Shown: positions 1 through 13,754 of the stretch, one piece after another
Layout: the number at the start of each line of letters is the position of its first letter
How positions within the stretch are numbered: the stretch's first letter is position 1
Assembly: GCF_958295425.1 (NCBI RefSeq)
Contig: NC_081143.1
Span: 28,120,578 to 28,184,577, forward strand
Direction: 5' to 3'
From: Solea solea
Taxonomy: Eukaryota; Chordata; Actinopteri; Pleuronectiformes; Soleidae
DNA: 64,000 nucleotides
Notes under the pieces: generated by a model
Seen by the model: only the letters and a program-made list of their open reading frames with translations
Databases searched by the model: none
Told to the model about the DNA's origin: nothing
Program-made: the position numbers and the translations under genes

Positions 1-383
1 CCACTTGGCGGAGTCGTGAGCAGTGACAAAAGTGTTGCAGAACATTTTGTCGTCATTGAAGACTAAAATCATTTTTGTGGCTCTTATATCACAGTGTATC
101 TCCATTGACAAAACTAGTAATTTAGCTCCTCTTGTTGTTTGGTTGCGTCAAACGTCCAGATTGTCGATGATGATGCAGTAAACTCAAACAAACGCGTTCT
201 GTCGCTGTTTTTGTCGATGGAGTCTCGTACATGACGTTAACAAAGAAAAACACCTGGCTTTAACATTTGATTGTTTTTACTCATCAATTAAGTGAGTTTC
301 AGTGTTTTTTTCTCTTTGTTTTACTTCGGATTGTTTTCTCAGGGAATTTCATTGTGAAGCTTTTTGTCATTGAGTATTATCAG

Positions 384-416
<33 letters not shown>

Positions 417-554
417 TGACACCTGATAAGGTTTTCTATTCGATCTGATTGATCAGTTTCTGTTAATGTAATTAAACCTGCATTCATTGTTTAAACTTAT
501 TTATCTGTGTGTGTGTGTGTGTGTGTGTGTGCCTTATCTGCAATGACTCACATT

Positions 555-585
<31 letters not shown>

Positions 586-746
586 GTGTGTTAGTGCATT
601 CCTCAGGTCATGTGACTGTTAATCCTGATTGCATCTTAATCAAACACAAACAGTAAAATAGAGTAAAACGCTGTCAATGTGGGCGGAGCCTTTCAGACAA
701 GTAGCTGTTACCTTAAGTCGTCTGTGGGAGGAGCCTTCGTCCCAGG

Positions 747-890
747 ACCACTCACTCTCCCACACCAAACCTCATAGAGAAAATCAGTGATTTTAACATC
801 ACACACACAGGAGTTGTTGATCCACTGCTGCCTCCATCACTAAGTTCAAATGTCTTATTTTGGCATTTAAAATCCTTCACTCTCTGTTGA
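747..890. repeat. Fold-back family copy, left half
   Basis: ACTCACTCTCCCACACCAAA, CCTCATAGAGAAAATCAGTG, ATTTTAACATCACACACACA and GGAGTTGTTGATCCACTGCT, then GCCTCCATCACTAAGTTCAA. Confidence 0.88.
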
Positions 891-2839
891 AACAGATTGA
901 AACAGTTAAGCCCCTCCCTCACCATTTGTTTTCCCCTCCCCCGTCAACACACACACATAGAGGTGTGATGCCAGGTCGCGTTCACATGTCGAACAGGAAG
1001 CACACACACACACACACCTCCTGTCTGAATTTGAATTGTACGACAGTTTTGCGACGTCTCGTTGTGTCGTGACTCTTCTTCTCTTCTGTGATCATCATCA
1101 TCATCATTAAATATTAAAGTTCTGCTGCTGAATCTGTTCACTTTGACTTTGAATAATCATAAAGAAAAAAATTCCAAATGATTCAGTTGAATTTGTTTTG
1201 TTAAATGAAGCAAAGAAAATAGTAAAAACTTAAGGCTTTTACTTTGAAGATATTTTAGATTTCCCTTCTCTAAAGAATGTTAGTGTAGAGATTGTCAGTA
1301 CAAAACATCAGGTGTTTCCACGAGTGTGTGTGTGTGTGGCGTCTGTAAAGCACACACACACACAGTGATTGACACTCACTAATCATCAGTGGGACGTTGA
1401 CGCAGCGTCGGCGCCGCGGCATCCACATCTGGAACTCATAGACAGACGAGAGACATCTGTCCTCCACAGAGCAGATGGCAGCGTTCAGGATGTTCCTCCG
1501 TTCTCACGCTGATAACCATGACCTCAGAGGTCAGACATGTGTGATGTCAGCGGCGTCCTGGCAAGTTTCCAGAGAGGAGGAGGAGGAAGAAGAAGAAGGA
1601 GAGGAGGAGGAGGAGGACACATATACAATAAAATGACATGTCACCTTTATCCCAAACCAAAACTCACTGATTTAATGATCAAATATTGATGAGTCATGAT
1701 TAATAACTGAAGGTCTTTAAGACCAGAAACAATTTGTCAATTCATCAACTATATAATGACTCGGCAAATATTCTGTGTTTCTTTGTTGTGCCTGAGAAGA
1801 AAAACATGATGCAGCTGTTTTTCAGTGCTGTGCCAGACTCCATTCACAAAATCACTGATTTTAGCTCACAAACACAGTAGTTCTGGTTCCACAGCTGTTG
1901 ATTTGTTTGGGTTTGTGCGTCGTAAAAACATTCCGATCGTTTTGTCCTCGGCCGAAACTCAAACAACAACAAAAGCAAAAAAACGAATGCCTAGAAACTG
2001 CAGAGCAGTGCCCCCTGTCTCCTGTGAGGCTGAATTACTGGTTTTGTCAAGGGAGTCTTGTATTTTTGTCACAACCACGGAAATGACACGAAGCCCCGCC
2101 CACGTCGCAGTATTGTCTGACTACATTTCTGTGTTTCAGTGACTGCGCGTGCGCAAGCATTAGCTTACACAGCTAGCACACTTCCTTTGCACAAAAACCA
2201 GTTTAATCTGGTTTAAACCAGAGTGAATGACCGGCTCAGATGACTCAGCAATGACTCGTCTGTTTTTTATCGACATTAGTCTGAACACAAGTCCAGACTG
2301 AACGCCAACTTGTTTTTCCTCTGCTTCACTTTGGCCGAGTTTCTGCGACATTTCGTGTCATAACGCAAAAGCACACGTTCAGCTGTTAGCAAAACCGTTA
2401 GCCGTGATTGTTTTTTGCAAACTTCACAACGATCAATGTTGTTGTTTTTTAAAAATCTGACTTTTTTGTCAGCGATCGCAAAATCTGTGACGCTGCAGAA
2501 ACGACAGAAAAATGTAAACGGGAAAAACGTAAACACTGACGTTAGCCAGACGTCGGAGCCTCGCGACACGTGACGGCGTCTCGTTCGTACACGTGAAAGA
2601 CAAAGTTTGCGATGTTTACGCTCATGTTTACGTTCGAAAGTGAACGTGAATGTAAACATCAGAGAAGCTCAAGCTGAGTCTGTTCATCGTCCTCTGTCCT
2701 CTCTGTCCTTCTGTTTGACACGTCAATGTACGCACACACACACACATACATATATATATAATGTGTATATATATATACAGTTTATATATATATATGAAGG
2801 ATTGTATGAACTGAGTCCTGAATATCTGAATGTTTTTCT

Positions 2840-3075
2840 CTGATCTAACCCCCGTTTACCAGAACAGGGACATCTCTGTCTTCAAGCTCTTCCAGGAGTC
2901 TTCTGTCCTAGCACTTACCTTAGCCCCTCCCCCTCCCTTGCACTTGGATCCACCTCTGCTCTCTCACCCTCTGTCACTGTTCTTATCTAGTGGAGTTCTT
3001 TCTAAGATGTAGTTTATTCCTCTGTTGTAAGTCGCTTTGGATAAAAGTGTCTGGTAAATGCTTAAATGTAAAACC
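2840..3075 (+). repeat. Fish LINE/SINE 3' end fragment
   Basis: Ends with AAGTCGCTTTGGATAAAAGT, GTCTGGTAAATG and TAAATGTAA, a 3' tail shared by very abundant teleost L2-type LINEs and the SINEs that use them. The upstream 180 bp (pyrimidine-rich, CTCTCACCCTCTGTCACTG) matches the same kind of element. 5' boundary approximate. Confidence 0.6.
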
Positions 3076-4177
3076 CCAGTCGTGGTGGTGTCATCACTTC
3101 CTGTTTGACAGCAGTGAAATGTTTACGAGTTTCAGATCAACAGTTTACGCCTGGAGTCAAATGTTAAGAACATGAGGACAAACAGATGTGAGCGTCTTTG
3201 TCAGGGGACCAAACACGGAGCCCTGTGGAACTCCTTTAGAGTCAGAGTTCATCTGTTTGTTTGAGTCAGTACTGAATGTGCTGTGGGTGAGCGCCCCCTG
3301 CTGCTGAGAACCAGCGCGACACACAGAGACTAACCCTCTCATTTAAAACATGTAAAGCTGCAATGATGAACTGATTATTAATCCTTTACTAAATGAATCG
3401 ATGAATCAGTTTGTGTTTTTAATAATTAAATCAAGTTTCTGTGATTTTCAGCTTGTTAAATGTCACTATATTCTAATTGCTTTCCTAAAACAAATAAATC
3501 ATTCAAACTGAATTATTTTAGGTTGAGAACATAGTTTTAAATAAAATTTGATGACGTTTTCTGAACCAAACAACTCATGGATTAATGGAAAAAATCGTGG
3601 ACAGATGAACTGATGATGAAAATGGTGACTAGTTTGTGTTGAGTTAAACTGAATGAAAGAGTGAAAAGTGAGTTTGAACACGAAGAGAAAGGAGCTGCAG
3701 ATGTTTGCACAGCTGCACTCAAACTATAATAAATATCCTATAAGACTCTCGTTGGACTGAAGACAACAAACAATAAGAGCAGATGTTGTTGGGTTTGATT
3801 TCACTGCTTCACTTCACTCTTTCACCTCGTGTTGACACTGCTCACTCCAACACTTTGGTGTCGTGAAGTGACAGCGCGTGAGATGTGGGCGTCGCCCTCA
3901 GTTTGATGGATGGTTGTGTGAAGAGACACGCCCCCTGAGGCCGTTCTGGAAAACACAGTCCCGTCATCCTCCAGTAAATATAATAGCAGTAATGACAATA
4001 ATCATCATGTGGGACATTAACTGTCGACCACACCACTGTTTACACTCAGCTGTTAGTCAACGTCAAATATTTAAATATGTGGTTAAAGTGTTTATTGACT
4101 CGATGGAAAACAGAAATGTATCAGGACTGATTTACAAGTTTGGTTTTGTTGTTGTTGTGTTTTTACACATGAGTAAC

Positions 4178-4605
4178 TTCATCTTTATCTCATTGTTACA
4201 CAGACTTTTCTAACAAGAAAACTGAAGTTCATAAACCACTCACTCTCCCACACCAAACCTCATAGAGAAAATCAGTGATTTTAGCTGCGGGGACGCAGGA
4301 GCTGCTGGTCTACTGCTGCCTCGTGTGGTCACTTTGTGTCACTGAGGTCAATCTGAACAAAGGATTTTTTAAAGCCGAACTGAAAAAATAAGACATTTGA
4401 ACTTAGTGATGGAGGCAGCAGTGGATCAACAACTCCTGTGTGTGTGTGTGTGATGTTAAAATCAATGATTTTCTCCATGAGGTTTGGTGTGGGAGAGTGA
4501 GTGGTTTACAGACAGTGAGATAAAGACGTGATCATGTGACGCAGATATCGCAGACTTTAACTGACGCAAATTCAAGTGTTTTGTGAAGTGGCTAAAACCT
4601 GTTTT
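4178..4605. repeat. Fold-back family copy, both arms
   Basis: Left arm CACTCTCCCACACCAAACCT, CATAGAGAAAATCAGTGATT and right arm AATGATTTTCTCCATGAGGT, TTGGTGTGGGAGAGTGAGTG are reverse complements around an asymmetric core (CTGCCTCGTGTGGTCACTTT ... GAACTTAGTGATGGAGGCAG). This is the clearest hairpin copy. Confidence 0.9.
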
Positions 4606-5287
4606 TTTCCACGTTACTCTACTGGCAGCCATTTTGTTTTCACCGATCATGTGCTTGTGTGGTTAGAGAAAATAATACAAACGTTCATGTGACCTGGAGA
4701 AGCTGGAGTTTGAGTGTTTGCGTCAGTTAAAGGAACAGTCTGATTATTCAGAGCTGATATGAGACATGAAGTGAGTGTATTTGGTCCTCGTCCTCGTCCT
4801 CCGACACACAGAGGACACACTTCATGGTCACAGCTGTTCCTTAATCAGAGGCATTTTTCAGGCTGACGAGGTTAAAAGATCCTTTTCTTCTGAGTGAATG
4901 AGACGTTATTGTGCAGGATTGTTGTGGGTGGACACAGAGTCCTGAACGTCTCACTGCAGTTTCCACTGGAGAAAAACATTAACTCATTCATCCCTGCATG
5001 ACTGCAACTCATGGATTCACTCACTTCTACTGATGCACTGATTTAATTCTCTGTTTCCTCACTTCCTTTCCTCACTTTTACTGTTTTAATACATAACACA
5101 AATTGATTAATGACCTTGACATTACTTTTCTGCGGCCGATGGAAAATCCTTCACTTAAATAATTCCTTCATTTGTTCAAAATTTGGACAAATGTGTTTAA
5201 CATGGAGCACAAAGAGGTTTTATAAGTAAAATGATAAGAAAACAAAGTAGTTTTAATAAAAACCATGAACCTTCTGTTGTTCTACAG

Positions 5288-6660
5288 ATTAACACTAATG
5301 GATTTGTGTCGGTGGTCAAACCTGCGGCAGAGACCGAGTACCTGGGGAAGATGCCGGCCAAGTTCCAAATGATGGCAGCGTTGCTGGGAGACCTGGACCA
5401 CAGCGATGGACAGGGGAGCGTCTTCTACAGGCTGGACAGCAGCGAGGACGCTCTGAGCCGAGCCAGCGGACACATCGCTCAAGCTTTCCCCAGAGACAAC
5501 AAAGCAAAGCCGCACAGTGTCCTCGTGGTCACATGGGTCAACATGACCGCTCAGGGTTCACCTGGACCAGACGCTAAGGTCAGCCATGTTGAGTTTCTTT
5601 GAGTACTTTAGCTTAGAACCAGTAAACCAGTCGTCTTAGAGACCTGGTCCAGTGTGAACTAAATGACTACGCCATCCAAAGGCCAAAACTAAGAACTGCT
5701 GTTTAGCAACATTTTGTTTGTACTTTCAGAAAAACACCTTCCAGCTGGTCGTGGTCCTCATGGAGTCGTCCTCCTGCGCCATTCTCCTGTATCCCACAGA
5801 CGGCCTGCAGTTCCTCTACACATCCATTGGGGGTGATAGGAAGCTCCTAGAAGCTGGATTCAATCAAGGTCTAGTGAACAGCTGGTTTAATCCCAAGGGG
5901 ACATACTTCCAGACCACCACCGACAAAGAGGCCTCCGTCAGGGAACTTACCAAGTATGAATCTGTTGTTACTTTTTAACAGCTGTTAGTTTGTTTTGTGC
6001 TGGATAAATATTACGATGCCATATTGCGAGGTCTTAAACTATTTGGTAGATGTATAATCTACGAATTAAATCATCTAATGGTGAGAACAGTGGAAAGGTT
6101 GACTGCTTGAATCCTCAGAGTCTCTTAGAACTTGAGAAGGTTGGTCTTTGAACAAGCAACCAGAAGCTGAAGTTCTTGTCTGAGGGCCACATGGCACGGC
6201 AGTTGCTAGCATTTTTTGCTCATAGTGCGAAGGTCACTGGTTTGAATCCAGTTCGACCGTTGGCCTGTCTTTGTCAAGTTTGCATGATCTCGCCAAAAAA
6301 TCCAGTCCAAAAACATGCAGCGGTTGGACACTCTAAATTGACTGTAGGTGAGAATACGTTGGACTGGACCTGCCCAGGGTATGACCCTTAGAAGGTTGGT
6401 CATTGAACCAGAGGCTGAAATACCAAACAAGTTTTTTGAGGCTGAAGTTCTTGTCAGGAGTTAATTGTCATCCACGTTGTTAAGACTGTGGTCTCATGAC
6501 TCCAAACTCCTGGCTTTTCTGTCCCTTGAAAGACTTAACATAAGACAGACAGAATGTCTCTGATGATTTCCTTCACTCACACTGATTTTATTTACTTTTT
6601 ACATCCAACCAGGAAGACAAACTCTGGTCGAAAAGGAGTCTGGGTGTATGAGATTGGTCC
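5288..6660 (+). CDS. nid1: nid1 exons encoding the NIDO domain
   Basis: Exons 5288-5578 and 5730-5953 plus the start of 6613-7373. The first codons read [10 protein letters not shown], the conserved start of NIDO after the phase-0 exon 1 junction. [16 protein letters not shown] and VVTWVNM follow, then [19 protein letters not shown] and GLQF. The domain closes with GVWVYEIG at the start of the third exon, about residues 1-190 of the visible protein. NIDO is the N-terminal globule (G1) of nidogens. Confidence 0.93.
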
Positions 6661-9600
6661 CTCAGGGTATTTAACCACCATTATACCAGGAATTGTTCTG
6701 GAGGAGGAGAAGGGTACTACTGAATCTCCTATGACAATGTTGCCAAGGCAACCTGAAGAGACTGACTTCACAACTTACCAAATGCCAGAAGAAACTGAGA
6801 CTCCCAATAAGGACCAAACTGATAACCCAGAAGACGAGACCATCTCATCTGGGAATGGCAGACCAGAGACAGAGGATGAACTGGACCAGTTTGTGACAGA
6901 ATTCCCAGGATTCAAGACTGTCAAACCAACATACAGCAACACAGAAACGGTTCGCCCAAGTTACTCAGACCAAACTGAGTTGACAGACCCTTATGCAACT
7001 GAGACTAAAGTCCCCACATTTGAGGCGCCGTACACCAGCCCTGATCCCAGTAAACAAGAATATCCCCGAGTCCAGACAGGGTACCCTGATCCTGTTCTGA
7101 CCCAACCACAATACACCAGTCCTGAACCCACTGAACCTGAATACTCCACAGTCAAGCTGGGGTACCCTGATCCTGATACGGTCCAACCACAATACACCAG
7201 TCCTGAACCCAGTGAACCTGAATACTCCACAGTCAAGCCATGGTACCCTGACTCGGATCCTGTCCAACCACGACACATCAACCCTGAACCAGCCCGACCA
7301 GTGCCACCTCATTCCCATCCCTATCACCCCCAGATCATCGTGGTGGATGAAGATGAAGATCTGGACGTAAACGGTAAATCACTAACGATTCAGAACAAGT
7401 TCCTTCACTTGTTTCTGTTGGCGCTGATTAAGTTTTCCATCTTTTTTTCGCAGTATTTGCGTACAATTCGGAGACGTGTGTCCACAACAGGCACAAGTGC
7501 TCCGCCTTCGCAGACTGTCAGGATTACAGCTACGGATACTGCTGCCACTGTCGGCCCGGTTACTATGGTAACGGGAAGGACTGTGTTCCAGACGGTAAGG
7601 AGCATCTTCAGCGCTAGCAAATAACAAATATACCTTGTAACCTTTGTAGACGACAGATCATACGAGCTCTATTTTTATTTTATTTATTATTAATTTATTA
7701 GTATTATTATTATTTATTATTTTCATGAAGAAAACAACAGTGTTGGTTTCTGGTTGAACATCGTTGATTACGTGTACGAGTGTGACTAGTCACCTGTGGC
7801 TAATGCTACAGCTAGCTACGTTCACGGTCACACACATGTTTTCAGATGTTAGCAGGTAGTCCACCTTTATTTTGGCCACGCCCACACATACACCAACTGT
7901 CTTCATTTCTGACCAAACATCAGGATGTTGGCAGAATCTCGACAAGCTTTTGTGACATCACGCATTTAAAGAGTATGTTTTTTCATTGCTAGCTACCTCC
8001 CCTGACTGTCTCTTGATGTCGCTTAACCTGATCACTGTTAACTAGTCGTTAACACCAAACTACATGGACTCTGACTCTGGTTTGTTTTCCAGGCAAACCT
8101 CAGAGGATGAACGGGAAGGTGAACGGTCGCATGTTTGTAGGCGGGACTCCGGTGGAGCTCAGCAACAACGACCTTCACTCGTATGTGGTGATCAACGACG
8201 GACGCGCCTACGTGGCCATCAGTAACATCCCCAAGAGTGTGGGACCATCGCTGCAACCTCTGTCCTCACTGGGCGGAGTCATCGGCTGGGCCTTCGCCCT
8301 GGAGCAGCCTGAGTCAGAGAACGGCTTCAGTCTCATTGGTCAGGAGGTCTTTTGTTGTTTTCTTACTAAGCTAACATGTTTAGCACAGTTGGACTGTAAA
8401 TATTTTTTGTAGAATAGCAGCAGCTAAAATATCGCTGGTGTTGTTTCCGCGCAGGTGCCGTGTTTTCGCGACAGGCTGATGTTATCTTTCAGCCCGGGAA
8501 CGAACGTCTGAGTATCAGGCAGAAGTTTGAAGGAATCGACGAACACGACCACCTGGTGGTGAGCACGGAGCTGGATGGAAGCCTACCCGCCCTACCGCTG
8601 GGGTCGTCAGTCCAGATCGACCCGTACAAAGAGATCTACCACTACGACCGGAACTGTGAGGATAAATAACAACTGAAACTAAAAACAATGGAAAAGCTGA
8701 TGAGGTTTTCACCGTTTTTCTGACGTTCCTCTCCTCAAGTGATCACCTCCTCCTCCAACCGCGACTACTCCGTCACTTTCCCCGACGGCACCGTCGAGGC
8801 CAGAACCTACCAGTGGCGCCAGACCATCACCTTCCAGACCTGCCCACACAATGAGGCCACCAGGGCGGCGCTGTCCACCCAGCAGCTCAGCGTGGACCAG
8901 ATCTTTGCGTGGTTCGACGAGCAGAACGAGCTGATCCGCTACGCCATGACTAATAAGATCGGCCAAATCCACAGTGAGTTCAGACAGCAGGAGGGCGCTC
9001 ACAGAGCAACCTCAAAAAAACCTGAACTGTCTCTTTAAGGTGAATGTTGGGGGCCGGTGTGTCGTCTGTCAGGTCCCAGGTTGTGGGTTTGATTCCCAGC
9101 TCCGCTAGTCTACATTCAGCTGTATGAATGTGTGAGTGAATGTGTAAATGGAAAAAAACTGTTGTCTAAATAAGCTCTGAGTTTCTTTTAAATACAAATT
9201 GACCACACACACACACACACACTGAGTGGTTAGTTAGTTTGTTGTCGTTACCTCATGAGACTAGTTACCATTAACTAAGGTCTTATCCATACTAAAACAC
9301 CATCTTTGTCGTTTTTGTTGGCTGTGACATCATCGTCAGCTCTTTCCTGTGTAGGATGCAGGATCATAGTGGTTCTGGTTCCAGGCTGTAGTTGTGCTTT
9401 AGTTCTGACAGAAACTGGCGTTCATCGCTGTGATTCTGAAGTTTCCTCCTCGGGAAACTGGACACAGATGTTCCTCGTGTTTGTTTGTGTAACTCGTGAA
9501 CTTCCTGTAAACGACCCCCACCTGCTCTGTTACCTCCAGCACTCCTAATCCACAGCACTGAAGCCCCTCCCCCCAAATCTCCCGGAGGTTGGTATCTCCA

Positions 9601-9981
9601 CGACCTCTGACCTTTACCTCCTGCCAACACAGACACAGCTGAGGAAACAGACGACACCAACAGACTCTGTTTGTCCTGCTTTGATGCTGGACACTCAGCA
9701 CACTCACTCTGAACGACAGGCGGACACACGACAGACGGACAAACGACAGACGGACAAACGACTGACGGACAAACGACAGACGGACACACGACAGACGGAC
9801 ACACGACTGACAGACAAACGACAGACGGACAAACAACAGAGAACGTGAACCGTAGCTTTGTAACTTTATTCTTCGTATTCTCAAACTCTCAGGTTCGATA
9901 ATAAACTGTGATTGCGCCACCTGCTGGAAACAGGAAGTACCTTCAGTTTCCACCTGTGCTGACATCAATGATTATTGTTGG

Positions 9982-10044
<63 letters not shown>

Positions 10045-12683
10045 GGCGCCACACAGTGGTCATCACGGTGGTAAGCAGTTTGTATGTTTGTCTACAGGTG
10101 GCGCTCCGGAGCAGAATCCGTGTTTCACAGGTCGTCACGGCTGCGACATAAACGCCGCATGCAGGTCAGGTGACGGACTGGACTTCACCTGTGTGTGTAT
10201 GAGCGGCTTCACTGGAGACGGACGCTATTGTCATGGTAACGCACATACACACAAAATACATGTGAATCTTGTGTTTTTTGTTTCTTTCATCCTTGATTTT
10301 TCAACAATTATTTTATTCAATTTATTTAAATAATTTATGTAAAATTCTTTGACGGGAATAAAAAAATTCACAACTTTTTTTTTACCTGCTGTTCAAACAC
10401 GCCCCCTACAGGCAGAAACACTAAATAACACTGTTTCAGTTTCAGTTAAATTAAGGTTTGTGTTGTTAATAAAGTCAGAGACCGGATCTGGATCAGGATC
10501 AGGATCAGGATCAGAGTAAAAAGTGTTTTGTGTTGTTCCTGCAGAGGAAGTTCGTGCGGTCGATCACTGTCAGACAGGAAGTCACGACTGCGACGTTCCT
10601 GAGAGAGCGGCCTGCACCTACAGTGGAGGCTCCGCCTACTCCTGCTCCTGTCTGCCGGGCTTTGAGGGCGACGGACGGGTTTGTCGAGGTGTGTGTGTGT
10701 GTGTGTGTTGTTATGACTGGTGTCAGAGTGCAGACTAACCAAGAAGATGAGACAAAGTCACAAATGTTTTGGTTTGAAAAAGACGTTGACAGATCAAACA
10801 GAAGATCAGAATCTTCTTCTTCTTCTTCTTCTTCTTCTTCTTCTTCTAACCACTTTAAAGTCACTTTCACAGCTTCCTGGTTGACAGTTAAGAGGAAACT
10901 TATCTTTATTAGGAAGTGTAATAAGTGTTGTCTTCTCTCTGTCAGACAAAGACGAGTGTCGTCACGGTCCATGTCACCGCGACGCCTTCTGCTCCAACAC
11001 GCCGGGCTCCTACGTCTGCCGCTGCCACCCTGGTTTCCATGGCGACGGACTCCAGTGCAGCCCCATGTCCACAGGTGAGTTATCACAAACAGAGAGGATT
11101 CAAATCAATTCATTTTTATTTGTATAGCACCAAATCATAATCACAATGAGCAAACACTAGGGGGCAGTGGAGAGAAAAAAACTCCCTCTTAACAGAAGAA
11201 GAAATCTCTGAACCAGACTCACAGGCCGTTTCTCAATATCCATACTTGTGCGTACTTGAGCGTACTTGCGTACTCCCGTACTTGTGAAAACGTCATCAGC
11301 CTCAGTCCAAGTGCTGTTCCAATTCTCAAGTAAGCGAACAGCGAGGACGGTTCTCAAACCCGGAAATGTTCTCGCTCCGCCCATTTTTACCAAGTATGCA
11401 TCGGAGGTGACTTAAGCGTACTTGCGATGGCCATGTATCCCAGAATACATTTCGGCGGAGCATAGCAGCAGATAATAGAAATATAAATCTGAAATAAATA
11501 TTTTTCTGTGTCCCGGAACAAAGTTTTAACATCATTTGAGGCGAGAAATGAGTCATATAGAATTCAAACATGTGGTTTGTGTATGAAGATATGACGTATT
11601 TATAGTTTGGCAGCGACGTTTGTCGGAGGTGATCAGCTCCGCCTCTGCGGACGTTCGGCGCTCACTGTGCCCGGCACAGAGCAGCGTTACCTCGGCCTAT
11701 CCTGAAGAAATGATCCGCTGGCTCAGACGTCGCTGTCATTAGATGTTTGGTGTGATCCATAGATTTGTTGTTGACGTGTTATTTTGTTTTTAATGGAAAC
11801 GTTTTGACCTGACAGTTAGAAAGTTTGTATATTGTTAATGTTTTATTTATTTTAACTTTGAATTTTAGATTTATATTAAAGTCGAGATTTATATTTAAAT
11901 ATAATATGTAAATATTAGATATGTATAGTATAGTATGTAGAGTAGTATATATTTGTACACGTACATATATGTCATACATACATATACTGTATATATATAT
12001 ATACTACTCTACAATGCTGTAATATATCTATTTTCCACATTGTATTATTTGTAATGTGTATTTTAATAGAAATAAATTAATAAATGAAGTTAAATATTTA
12101 AAATGTAAAAATAATAACAACATATATATGTATTTATTAAAAGTATTTCATATGTTCATTTATCAACACTGTAGGTGGCGGTAATGAGGCTGCAGCACTT
12201 GGCGCCAGCCACCATTCAAACAGCAGAACAATACATACATACTTGCATACTTGAGTATTGAGAAACAACCACATACTTGTGTACTCCCGTACTTGGCAAG
12301 TATATACTCCCAGCGTACTTCTCAAGTATATACTTCCCAAGTAAGCAAGTACATACTTGCTTACTTGAGTATTGAGAAACGGCCACAGATGTTGGGTTGG
12401 GGTGAAAGGAAAAATGGGGGAGAGAGGAGAGGTGAGGTAGAGACAGAAGAGAGAGACCAGGGGCAGATACACAACAACTGTATCAAGTTATACGTTTATA
12501 CAGAGCAGTTCTGACTCAGTGATGATGTTTATACAACTATGATGTCATTAATATTAGCAGCAGCAGAGATTGTTGATAAAAAATTATACTGATGTCGACT
12601 TTTAATTATAGCACATTAATAATGGGGATGATATGTAGGATAGTAATAGCCTCCAAACTGGATCTGCAACCTGCAAGATGAGG

Positions 12684-12732
<49 letters not shown>

Positions 12733-13714
12733 AAAGGACGGAAAGACACAAACTAAGGAGAGAAAGAACACAGTTAAGGACATATAAAAAGTCATATTCA
12801 TACCCTGAGTGTGAGAGTGCAGTCTAGGTCTATAGCAGCAGAACTAAGAGATGGTCCAGGTTTCCCTGAACTAACTCGAACTATAAGCTTTATCAAAAAG
12901 GAAAGTTTGAAGTCTAACTTTAAATACAGAGAGAGGCTCCGCCTCCTGAACTGTCATTGGGAGCTGGTTCCACAGGAGAGGAGGAGCCTGGTAACTGAAG
13001 GCTCCGCCTCCCATTTGGCTCTTACAGACTCTGGGAATCACAAGTAAAACTGTATTTTGGGACCTAAGTGGTCTGTTAGGGGGATCAGGAGAATAGATAG
13101 AATATCATGATCGCCTCTTTGCAGGGGGTTCTGGTCCTGATGAGTCCAGAAAAGTTTATCTGCTTCTCTGCTGCCTCCTGTGGTTAAATGTTAAAAAAAC
13201 TGATTTGATCCACTTTACAAAATAAAATCCATATCAGTTTAAGTGAAGATGATTTTCTCTGTGGGCTTTGGTGTGGGAGAATGAGTGGTTTACAAACTTC
13301 AGTTTAACGCTGAGAGAAAGACAGTTTGAAAACTGTGTCATCACCGTCGTGTTTGAACTGTTGTTGGTGTCGTTGTCCTCGTGGTCGTGTGTCTTCCAGG
13401 TGTCACGAGCTCAGCACTCAGAGCTCAGAACGGCTCATTACAGCTTCACTCCACACTCGTGTCTTTATGATCCTGAACGTTATCATTTACTCTGTTTGCT
13501 TTTGTCTGCCTTTGATCTTCGTCCTCTCTGTGTCTCCTCGTCTGTCAGACATGATTGTTGTGTCTCACAAACTGTCGATGCCCCGAGGATAAGAGTGACA
13601 TGAAGAGCTTCCTGAGTCTTTGATCTCTGCTCACACACACATTATTTATATTAACACTTGAATCCAGTTTTCTTAGATTCTATTCTATTCTATATATATG
13701 TATATAATATATAC

Positions 13715-13754
<40 letters not shown>

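Larger units (their letters stand above)
1..5287. other. 5' flank / intron upstream of the first visible nid1 exon
   Basis: No coding exon recognised. It holds CA/GT microsatellites (about 384-416, 507-532, 558-585, 947-958, 1000-1016, 1324-1365, 2732-2750), a GGA-rich purine tract (1573-1617), an AT/TA tract (2750-2795), fold-back copies (747-890, 4178-4605) and a LINE/SINE 3' tail (about 2840-3075). The longest open frames (1825-2142 plus, 2276-2659 minus) resemble nothing I know and lack splice context. A CpG-richer patch at about 2130-2660 has CACGTG-type sites but no adjacent exon. Confidence 0.6.

Noticed and set aside
1825..2659. Possible nid1 exon 1 or a small gene in the 5' flank
   Set aside because: No signal peptide followed by a nidogen N-terminal sequence and a phase-0 donor was found; the frames resemble nothing known.
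6991..7327. Minus-strand frames opposite the nid1 linker exon
   Set aside because: They are antisense shadows of the 81-bp coding repeats.
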